Part shown: in pieces, positions 14,274 to 20,185 of the stretch
How positions within the stretch are numbered: position 1 is the stretch's first letter
Layout of the letters: each line of letters opens with the position of its first letter
NCBI GenBank assembly: GCA_036380435.1
Contig: DASVES010000359.1
Location: 1-20,185 of the forward strand
Direction: 5' to 3'
DNA from: DASQDT01 sp036380435
GTDB lineage: Bacteria > Acidobacteriota > Blastocatellia > Pyrinomonadales > Pyrinomonadaceae
Length of the DNA stretch: 20,185 bases
Position numbers and translations under genes: made by a program
The notes under the pieces: model-generated
The model's input: only the letters and a program-made list of their open reading frames with translations
What the model was told of the DNA's origin: nothing
Database searches by the model: none

Positions 14274-14489
14274 CTAAGGTAGCTTGCTGTTATCAGTCGA
14301 AGGCCGTCGGCGTCACCCTTCTCCCTCAAGCGGCGAGTTCGAAGCAAGTACGCGGCGACCACCGGACGTAACCAGCGAAGCCGGGCCATCGCCGTGCGCG
14401 CCGCTCAAGAGGAGTGCAGCGGTCGGCCCCTACACACGCTCGCCCTCGCCGCCCGACAATCACGAACCGTCTCTGATAGAACCACAACG

Positions 14490-16499
14490 ATGAAGAAGAG
14501 AAGCCACATACTGCTCACCGCGGCGCTGCTCCTTTGCTCGCCGGCACTCACTTCCACCACGACGCGCGCGCAGGAGGACAAGACGGCCCCCGACGCGAAG
14601 GCGTCAGTTCAGAAGGACGCGAAAGTCGCTCCCGTGGCGACGCCCGCGCCCGTGCGCGGCCCGCAGAAGATCGTGAAGGATGGGGTCGAAGTCGAGTTCA
14701 CGATTGAGCCGGTGACGCCGTCGGGCGCTTCGCCCGAACTGTTGGCCGGGCAGGACGCCGTCGTGCGCTTCCGCGTCCGCGACACGGCGACCGGAACTCC
14801 GCTCTCCGGCGTCAGGCCCTCGGCCTGGATCAACCGGCGCACCGGGTCGGCGCCGCCCGACGCCCAGCAGTGCCGCGAGCTGATCCAGTCGTACCTGCAA
14901 GGCTCCCTGCGGGCGCGCCCCGACGTTGACCTCAACGCCTACTACATCCTCGCCCTCAACGAAGAGCCGAACCTCTCAGTCATCGACCCGCTGCTCGGCT
15001 TCGGCGGCAGTAAGCTCGTCACGCTCGTTTTCCTCAAGAGTCCCGGCGCCGACTGGGCGCTCACCGCCGACCGCTCGCGTCTTTTCGTCAGCATGCCCGC
15101 GGCCGGCCTGGTAGCCGTCGTGGACACGACGACGTGGAAGGTCGTCGCGGACGTGAGCGCGGGCGCGAGGCCGACGCGCGTCCGCTTGCAGCCGGACGGG
15201 AAGTATCTATGGGTCGCCAACGACGCGGAGGGAGCGGGCGCGTCGGGCGGCGTCACGGTCATCGACACGGCGAGCTTGAAAGTCGCGGCGAGCATTCCCA
15301 CGGGCGCGGGCACGCATGACCTCGCCTTCTCGGAGGACAACCGCGCGGCCTTCGTCACCAACCGCGACGAGGGCACGCTCTCAATCATCGACGTGCGGAA
15401 GCTCGAAAAGGTGAAGGACATCAAGACCGGCGCGCCCGCCTCGGCGCTCGCCTTCTCGCCGCTGAGCAAGGCGCTCTACGTGGCCAACGAGACGGACGGG
15501 AGTCTCAGTGTCGTTGACGGCCAGAGCTACGAGTTGCGTGCGCGCATCGCGGCGCAGCCCGGTCTGCGCTCGGTGCGCTTCGCGCCCGGAGGCCGCTGGG
15601 GCTTCGTCCCGAACGCAACCCGCTCGGTCGTCCACATCTTCGACGCCTCCACCAATCGCCTCGTCCACGACGTTCCCGTAGGCAAGACGCCCGATCAGGT
15701 CGCCTTCACCGACGCTTTCGCCTATGTCCGCTCGCTCGGCGCCGAGGAGGTGTCGGCGATCCGCCTGAGCACGGTCGGCAAGGAGCCGGACGTGGTGAAG
15801 TTCCCCGGCGGGCAGGCCGCGCCGGGCACGTCGCGCAGCGAGGCGCTGAGCGCCGACGCCTTCGTCCCCGCGCCCGAAAGCAGCACCATGCTCCTCGCCA
15901 ACCCGGCCGACCGGATGATTTACTACTACTCCGAGGGCATGGCCGCCCCGATGGGCAACTTTCAGAACTACAAGCGCGAGCCGCGCGCCATCAAGGTCGT
16001 TGACCGAAGCTTGCGCGAGGAGTCGCTGGGCAACTATGCGACGACCCTGCGGCTGCCGGCCGACGGAATTTATAACGTCTCTCTCCTGATGGATTCGCCG
16101 CGCGTCGTCCACTGTTTCGAGGCGACGGCCAAACCGAACCCGGCGATGAAGCAGGAGCAGAAGACCGCGCTCCGCGTCGAATATCTCAACAAGGAACAGC
16201 CGGCGCTCCGTCCCGGCGCGAGCTACAAAATCCGCTTCCGGCTGACAGACGCGGCTACGGGGCAGCCGAAGGAAGACCTGAAGGACGTGCGCGTGCTGTT
16301 CTTCCTCTCCCCCGGCATCTGGCAGACTCGCGACTTCGCGCGCTCCGTAGGCAAAGGGATTTACGAGCTGGAGGTCACCCCCCCGCAGGAGGGCGTCTAC
16401 ATGATCTTCGTCGAGAGCCGGTCGCAGGGGGTTTCGTTCAGGCATTTGCCCCACCTCACCTTGTCGGCGGACGCCGCGCCGCCCGGAAGCTCACAGTGA
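14490..16499 (+). CDS. Secreted YncE-like beta-propeller protein
   Basis: The 669-residue product has a signal peptide (likely cleaved after TTTRA, near residue 27). An N-terminal beta-sandwich-like region follows (about 55-110; DAVVRFRVRDTATGTPLSGV). A seven-bladed-type propeller (about 150-440) shows repeated blade motifs such as GGVTVIDTASLKVAASIPTG, GTLSIIDVRKLEKVKDIKTG and GSLSVVDGQSYELRARI. The C terminus (about 500-660) contains two further beta domains, the second (YKIRFRLTDAATGQPKEDL) resembling the N-terminal one. YncE/cytochrome-d1-like propellers bind ligands or electron-transfer partners in the periplasm; no heme motif is present here. I chose the ATG that begins the signal peptide; it lacks a clear Shine-Dalgarno sequence. 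A -24/-12 promoter lies about 205 bases upstream of the ATG, and SCO genes follow. Confidence 0.85.
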   Translation: MKKRSHILLTAALLLCSPALTSTTTRAQEDKTAPDAKASVQKDAKVAPVATPAPVRGPQKIVKDGVEVEFTIEPVTPSGASPELLAGQDAVVRFRVRDTATGTPLSGVRPSAWINRRTGSAPPDAQQCRELIQSYLQGSLRARPDVDLNAYYILALNEEPNLSVIDPLLGFGGSKLVTLVFLKSPGADWALTADRSRLFVSMPAAGLVAVVDTTTWKVVADVSAGARPTRVRLQPDGKYLWVANDAEGAGASGGVTVIDTASLKVAASIPTGAGTHDLAFSEDNRAAFVTNRDEGTLSIIDVRKLEKVKDIKTGAPASALAFSPLSKALYVANETDGSLSVVDGQSYELRARIAAQPGLRSVRFAPGGRWGFVPNATRSVVHIFDASTNRLVHDVPVGKTPDQVAFTDAFAYVRSLGAEEVSAIRLSTVGKEPDVVKFPGGQAAPGTSRSEALSADAFVPAPESSTMLLANPADRMIYYYSEGMAAPMGNFQNYKREPRAIKVVDRSLREESLGNYATTLRLPADGIYNVSLLMDSPRVVHCFEATAKPNPAMKQEQKTALRVEYLNKEQPALRPGASYKIRFRLTDAATGQPKEDLKDVRVLFFLSPGIWQTRDFARSVGKGIYELEVTPPQEGVYMIFVESRSQGVSFRHLPHLTLSADAAPPGSSQ

Positions 16500-16603
16500 C
16501 CGCGGCCCGTTGACTTCAGACGAGGTAGGCCGTGCGAGCCTGATGGTGAACTGCAAAGTTCCGGCGACGCCCGGCAAGAGTGTGGACTTCGGAGGAAGGA
16601 AAG

Positions 16604-17407
16604 ATGAACAGTAAGACTTTATCTTCGTTCGCGCGTCGCGCGTCGCTCGTGCTGGCGGCGGCGCTCGTGGCCGGCGCGAGCGACGCGCCCACGGTTCGCG
16701 CGCAGAAGAAGAAGAAGCCGCAGCCCGCGCGGGTCGAGTCGCCGGAGGCGTCCGCGCACTACTCGTGCCCGATGCACCCGTCGATCAAATCCGCGAAACC
16801 CGGCAGGTGCCCCAAGTGCAAGATGGAGCTGCGTCTGACGAAAGACGAGCCAGCCGAGGCGAAGACCGTGATTGCGAAGACGCCGACGCCGGCCGCATCC
16901 GACTCGGTGTCCGGCATGAACATGCCCGACACCGAGCTACTCGATCAGGACGGGCGCAAGGTGCGCTTCTACACCGACCTCGTCAAAGACAAGACCGTCG
17001 TCATCAATTTCATCTTCACCACCTGCACGACCGTCTGCCCGCCGCTCGGGGCGACGTTTGCGCGCGTGCAGCGCGAGTTGGGAGAGCGCACGGGGCGCGA
17101 CGTGTACTTCATCTCGGTGTCGGTTGACCCGGTGACGGACACGCCCGAGCGTCTGAAGGCGTGGGGCGCGAAGTTCAAGGCGGGGCCGGGGTGGACGTTT
17201 GTGACGGGAGCGAAGCCGCGGGTGAACGAGGTGCTCGCCGCGCTCTCCGCCTCGTCCGCAAGCCGCGAAGACCACACGCCGACCATCCTCATCGGCAACG
17301 ACGCGAAGCGGCAGTGGACGCGCGCCTACGGGCTGACCGCGCCGAGCAAAATCGTCCAGATTATCAACGACGCGGCCAGTGGCCGCCTCGCATCGAACAC
17401 GAAATAG
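16604..17407 (+). CDS. SCO family protein with N-terminal heavy-metal-binding domain
   Basis: The 267-residue product has a signal peptide (to about residue 34) and a lysine-rich linker. A small metal-binding module follows: YSCPMHPSIKSAKPGRCPKCKMEL (shown in parts: CPMH at 55-58, CPKC at 69-72), as in HMBD domains of copper proteins. The thioredoxin-fold SCO domain (about 108-255) has the copper-binding CTTVC (C141, C145) and the conserved histidine in DHTPTIL (H224). SCO proteins deliver copper to the CuA site of cytochrome oxidase or act as periplasmic thiol reductants. The start has an excellent GGAGGAAGGAAAG ribosome-binding site. A second SCO gene follows after 44 bp and shares much of its sequence, suggesting tandem duplication followed by specialisation. 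Confidence 0.92.
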   Translation: MNSKTLSSFARRASLVLAAALVAGASDAPTVRAQKKKKPQPARVESPEASAHYSCPMHPSIKSAKPGRCPKCKMELRLTKDEPAEAKTVIAKTPTPAASDSVSGMNMPDTELLDQDGRKVRFYTDLVKDKTVVINFIFTTCTTVCPPLGATFARVQRELGERTGRDVYFISVSVDPVTDTPERLKAWGAKFKAGPGWTFVTGAKPRVNEVLAALSASSASREDHTPTILIGNDAKRQWTRAYGLTAPSKIVQIINDAASGRLASNTK

Positions 17408-17451
17408 TCGAAGCCGCCGAAACAGTCAAAGTAATCGAAGGAGCCGAAGCA

Positions 17452-18108
17452 ATGATAAAGAGAGTTCTACTCGTCGCCGCCGTTTGCCTGTCGCTCGCCT
17501 CCACGGCCGCGGCGCAACAGACGGCCAAGCCGCCCGCCCCGCCGCCCGACCCGCACGCGGGCCACGGCGCGCCCGCGCGAGCCGAGCAGGAGCCGACCGT
17601 CGCCGCGAAATATTTCACGGACGTGGAGCTTGTGAATCAGGACGGCCAGAAGGTGCGTTTCTACTCGGACGTGCTGAAGGGCAAGACCGTCGTCGTCAAC
17701 GCCTTCTTCACCACCTGCACCTCCGTCTGCCCGCCGATGAATCGCAGCATGGAGAAGATTCAGGAGGCGTTCGGCGACCGCGTGGGGAAGGACGTTTTCC
17801 TCGTCTCCCTCACGGTCGATCCCGCGACCGACACGCCCGTGCGACTCAAGGAGTACGCCGCGAAGTTCCACGCCGGGCAGGGCTGGATGTTCCTCACGGG
17901 CAAGAAGGAGAATCTCGACTGGGCGCTCTATAAGCTCGGCCAGTACGTCGAGAACAAGGACGACCACAAGACGGTCATCATCATCGGCAACGAGGCGACC
18001 GGCCTCTGGAAGAAGGCGTTCGGGATGGCGAAGGTTGAGGAGCTAATCAAGCTCGTCAAAGAGGTGGTCGATGACAAGGGTGATGGCAAGACTTCGGCCG
18101 CCCAGTAA
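17452..18108 (+). CDS. SCO family protein (SCO1/SenC)
   Basis: The 218-residue product has a signal peptide (cleavage near AAAQQ, residue 22), a proline/histidine-rich stretch (PDPHAGHGAP) that might bind metal, and an SCO domain (about 55-210). Copper ligands are CTSVC (C89, C93) and the histidine in DDHKTVIIIG (H172). Shared segments with the preceding gene include QDGxKVRFY, FTTCT, VCPP and VDPxTDTPxRLK, so the two are paralogues; this one lacks the CPMH/CPKC module. The ATG at 17452 has GAAGGAG about 9 bases upstream. An overlapping longer frame from 17161 is only the preceding gene read out of frame. The end overlaps the start of the next gene by up to 38 bases. Confidence 0.93.
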   Translation: MIKRVLLVAAVCLSLASTAAAQQTAKPPAPPPDPHAGHGAPARAEQEPTVAAKYFTDVELVNQDGQKVRFYSDVLKGKTVVVNAFFTTCTSVCPPMNRSMEKIQEAFGDRVGKDVFLVSLTVDPATDTPVRLKEYAAKFHAGQGWMFLTGKKENLDWALYKLGQYVENKDDHKTVIIIGNEATGLWKKAFGMAKVEELIKLVKEVVDDKGDGKTSAAQ

Positions 18109-19777
18109 AAACTCCCGACCGCCAACGAGTCCGCGCTTCGGCATGCTTCAAAGTCTCAAACTCACGATCACCCTTCTCGCTCTGGCGTTCTTCGCCGCCT
18201 TCACACTCCTCGGCGCTCCGGCCGGAGCTGAGTCGTGGGCCGTGCAGGGCACGACGACGACGACGGCGAGGCCGCAGCCGCTCACCGAGCAGGAGCGGCG
18301 CGGGCGCTCCCTCTACCTGCGCGGCGAGAGCGCGTCGGGGAGCGAGATCGTGGCGGTAGTGGGCGAGCTGGACGTGCCGGCCTCGACCATGACCTGCGCG
18401 GGCTGCCACGGCGCGCGGGGCGAGGGCAAGACCGAGGGCGGCGTGACGGCCGGCAGCCTCGTCTGGTCGCACCTCGTGAAGCCTTACGGCCACATGCACC
18501 CGTCGGGGCGCAAGCACGCCAATCCCTTCACCGAGTCATCGTTCATCCGCGCCGTCTCAAACGGCGTAGACCCGGAAGGCAACGACCTGCTGGCGGCGAT
18601 GCCGCGCTATCGGATGTCGGCCGCCGACATGGCCGACCTCATCGCCTACCTCAAGCGCATCGAGACCGACCTCGACCCCGGTCTCTCCGACACGAGCCTC
18701 CGTGTCGGCGTCGTCCTCCCGGCCAAAGGCGTGCTGGCCGAGACGGGCGCGGCGATGAAAGACGTGCTCGCGGCCTACTTCGACGGCGTCAACAGTCGCG
18801 GCGGGGTCTACAACCGAAAGATCGAGCTGCGCGTCGCCGAGGCGGGAGACGACGGCGCGGCGACGGCCGCCGCCGCGCGCGCCTTCGCGCGACAGGAGCA
18901 GGTCTTCGCCTTCGTCGGCGGCATCAGCGTCGGCGCGGACGCCGAGCTGGCGGCGCTGGCGCGCGACGAGGAGATTCCTTTCATCGCGCCCTCGACGCTC
19001 ACGCCGCAGACCGGGACTCCGCCCAACCGTTACGTCTTTTACCTCCTGTCGGGCGTCGCCGAACAGGCGCGCGCTCTGGTCAACTTCGCGGCGTCGCAAA
19101 AGGAGTTGAATAAGAAGCGCGCCGCAATCGTCTACACGGAGGGCACGCTCGCCGTCGCGGCCGCCGCGGCCACGGAAGATCAGGCGAAGAAGTCCGGCTG
19201 GGCCGGAGTCACAAAGCAAGGGTACAAAGCAGACGGCTTCGACGCCGCGCAGATCGTCCGGCGGCTGAAGCAGGAGGGGGCCGAGTCGGTCTTCGTCTTC
19301 GGTGGCGAGGCGTCGGCGCTCGTCAAAGAGGCCGCGGCGCTGGGCTGGACGCCGCACGTTTTCTTCCTCGGTATGATGGCCGGGAGAGACTTCCCCGGCG
19401 AGGCGCCGGCCGGCTTCAAGGACAGGGTTTTTCTCTCCTTCCCGACCATCCCGGCCGACGTGACCCCGGCCGGCGTGGCCGAGTTTCGCGCGCTGCAAGA
19501 GAAGTACAAATTCGCTCCGCGCCACGTGGCGGCGCAGCTCTCGGCCTTCGCCGCCGCCAAAATCTTCGTCGAGGGGCTACAGCGCGTCGGGCGCGACCTG
19601 AGCCGCGAGAGGCTCGTCACGGCGCTCGAAGGCTTCTACGACTTCGAGACGGGCGTCACCCCGCGTCTTACCTTCGGGCCGAACCGGCGGGTCGGGGCGG
19701 CGGGCGCTTATGTCGTGACGATTGACCCTGAGAAAAAAGAGTTCGTGCCGGCGAGCGGATGGGTCAAGGCTTACTGA
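18071..19777 (+). CDS. Cytochrome c fused to ABC-type periplasmic substrate-binding protein
   Basis: The 568-residue product starts with a signal or anchor helix (about 29-54). A monoheme cytochrome c domain (about 72-200) follows, with the heme site CAGCH (109-113) and a likely axial methionine in AAMPRYRMSAADMADLIAYLK (M177). Residues about 208-560 form a two-lobed substrate-binding domain of the branched-chain-amino-acid (Leu/Ile/Val-binding, PBP type I) class: LRVGVVLPAKG, AYFDGVNSRGGVYNRKIEL, FVGGISVGADAELAAL, IPFIAPSTLTP. No permease or ATPase gene lies nearby, so it may sense rather than import. The start at 18071 has GAGG about 6 bases upstream and overlaps the SCO gene; an ATG at 18143, directly before the signal helix, is an alternative. 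It is probably cotranscribed with the SCO genes. Confidence 0.9.
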   Translation: MTRVMARLRPPSKNSRPPTSPRFGMLQSLKLTITLLALAFFAAFTLLGAPAGAESWAVQGTTTTTARPQPLTEQERRGRSLYLRGESASGSEIVAVVGELDVPASTMTCAGCHGARGEGKTEGGVTAGSLVWSHLVKPYGHMHPSGRKHANPFTESSFIRAVSNGVDPEGNDLLAAMPRYRMSAADMADLIAYLKRIETDLDPGLSDTSLRVGVVLPAKGVLAETGAAMKDVLAAYFDGVNSRGGVYNRKIELRVAEAGDDGAATAAAARAFARQEQVFAFVGGISVGADAELAALARDEEIPFIAPSTLTPQTGTPPNRYVFYLLSGVAEQARALVNFAASQKELNKKRAAIVYTEGTLAVAAAAATEDQAKKSGWAGVTKQGYKADGFDAAQIVRRLKQEGAESVFVFGGEASALVKEAAALGWTPHVFFLGMMAGRDFPGEAPAGFKDRVFLSFPTIPADVTPAGVAEFRALQEKYKFAPRHVAAQLSAFAAAKIFVEGLQRVGRDLSRERLVTALEGFYDFETGVTPRLTFGPNRRVGAAGAYVVTIDPEKKEFVPASGWVKAY

Positions 19778-19805
19778 AACGGAATAGAAGGCTCTCCGCC
19801 GGAAT

Positions 19806-19847
19806 CACTTCATCGACCGCACTTCATCGACCGTACTTCATCGACCG
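19806..19847. repeat. Three tandem copies of a 14-bp unit
   Basis: CACTTCATCGACCG occurs twice and TACTTCATCGACCG once, back to back, 29 bases after the stop of the cytochrome fusion gene. The unit is twice 7 bp, the length of the heptamer arrays near 5,100-5,490. Its last copy merges into the left arm of the hairpin at 19842-19882. Confidence 0.9.
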
Positions 19848-19882
19848 TTTAGAGGCGGACACACCCCGCCTCTAAACGGTCG
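19842..19882. terminator. Perfect 17-bp-arm hairpin after the cytochrome fusion gene
   Basis: CGACCGTTTAGAGGCGG (19842-19858) is perfectly complementary to 19866-19882 with a 7-nt loop. It lies 64 bp past the stop codon. No T-run follows, so it may be a processing or stabilising hairpin, a REP-like element, or a rho-assisted terminator of the four-gene block. Confidence 0.55.
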
Positions 19883-20045
19883 TGGGTTATGGTCATCCGC
19901 AAATCGCAACCGTGCTCGATAAGCCCGCCTCCAAACCGTAACCAATAAGCTCGAACGAAACCCGCTTCAGTTCAACGACGGACGACGCGCGCGCCCCAAC
20001 CCGGCGACGGACGTGTGCGCGCGCCCGCCTCGTCTCACCCGCGAC

Positions 20046-20064
20046 GTGATACATGGTGAAACAC
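20046..20064. promoter_or_regulatory. Second candidate enhancer dyad
   Basis: GTGATACATGGTGAAACAC has the same 9-1-9 spacing as the dyad at 14169-14187. Its right half GTGAAACAC is the exact reverse complement of the left half there; its left half is degenerate (6 of 9). Its centre is about 130 bp upstream of the start expected from the -24/-12 promoter at 20159. Confidence 0.5.
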
Positions 20065-20158
20065 TACGCGCTCCCTCGTGCCGCACGCTGAAACATCCCC
20101 GCCGAGATGTTCAACCTCGAAACTTCATAATCACATAGTTATTGAACCGTAATGAACA

Positions 20159-20174
20159 GGGCACGGCGCTTGCT
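20159..20174 (+). promoter_or_regulatory. Sigma-54 (-24/-12) promoter pointing out of the window
   Basis: The sequence GGGCACGGCGCTTGCT fits TGGCACG-N4-TTGCW at all positions but the first, with GG (20160-20161) exactly 10 bases before GC (20172-20173). Expected start near 20185, so the controlled gene lies beyond the right edge. Confidence 0.78.
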
Positions 20175-20185
20175 AATCGCAACAC

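Larger units (their letters stand above)
14037..14489. other. Regulatory intergenic region before the beta-propeller gene
   Basis: No convincing gene is present in these 453 bp. The region holds a 19-bp dyad (14169-14187), an A-rich tract (about 14245-14256), a -24/-12 promoter (14258-14273) and a predicted leader of about 205 bases before the ATG at 14490. The long leader may contain further control elements, but I see no riboswitch class I can name. Confidence 0.6.
19778..20185. other. Right-edge intergenic region: repeats then a promoter
   Basis: No gene is visible in these 408 bp. The first part holds a three-copy 14-bp repeat merging with a 17-bp-arm hairpin and a degenerate third copy of the hairpin arm (19924-19939). 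The last 140 bp hold a candidate enhancer dyad, an imperfect TGAAACATC/GATGTTCA dyad (20089-20113) and a -24/-12 promoter directed out of the window, so a further regulated gene is expected just beyond the edge. Confidence 0.6.

Noticed and set aside
15381..16454. Minus-strand open frame of about 357 codons opposite the beta-propeller gene
   Set aside because: Antisense to a well-supported secreted protein, with no recognisable motif and no start-site signals.
18557..19525. Minus-strand open frame of about 320 codons opposite the cytochrome fusion gene
   Set aside because: Shadow of the coding strand; no domain and biased composition.
18071..19777. A complete ABC amino-acid transporter operon
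   Set aside because: No permease or ATPase gene lies in the window; only the binding domain, fused to cytochrome c, is present.

Overview
The window is a GC-rich bacterial chromosomal segment. The long TPR lipoprotein-like family, the fused sensor/regulator genes, the abundant hairpin and heptamer repeats and the overall gene style suggest an Acidobacteriota member, possibly Blastocatellia/Pyrinomonadales. This is an inference: no rRNA or marker gene is present to prove it. No rRNA, tRNA, CRISPR array, complete transposon or integrase was seen.

Left part (about 1-5,060), all on the minus strand: an M50-type membrane metallopeptidase, a secreted TPR protein, a small GNAT acetyltransferase, a SAM methyltransferase and an atypical cysteine-synthase-family enzyme. 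Just before the methyltransferase, and again before the nucleotidyltransferase near 9,100, lies a nearly identical 26-bp motif that resembles the terminal half of an integron attC site. GNAT and methyltransferase genes are typical cassette cargo.

Middle part (5,061-9,080): a broken ECF sigma factor bracketed by two kinds of 7-bp tandem repeats, molybdenum cofactor genes moaC and moeA (minus strand) around a plus-strand fasciclin-domain secreted protein with a clear terminator, and a nucleotidyltransferase-domain protein. Several long perfect inverted repeats (23, 29, 15 and 13 bp arms) sit in the intergenic gaps and look like REP/REPIN-type elements or terminators.

Right part (9,532-20,185), all on the plus strand, is the most interesting. 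Three overlapping genes form a signalling unit: a membrane PAS histidine kinase, a soluble receiver-histidine kinase fusion, and an NtrC-type sigma-54 activator with an intact GAFTGA loop. They are followed by a lone receiver protein and by a four-gene block: a secreted beta-propeller protein, a SCO protein with a heavy-metal-binding domain, a second SCO protein, and a cytochrome c fused to an ABC-type periplasmic substrate-binding domain. I find three strong -24/-12 (sigma-54) promoters: before the lone receiver, before the beta-propeller gene, and at the right edge facing out of the window. Two of them have a similar 19-bp dyad (half-site GTGAAACAC) about 105-130 bp upstream of the expected start, a good candidate for the activator's enhancer site. 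Together these suggest a self-contained sigma-54-regulated periplasmic copper/electron-transfer system whose input and physiological substrate are unknown.
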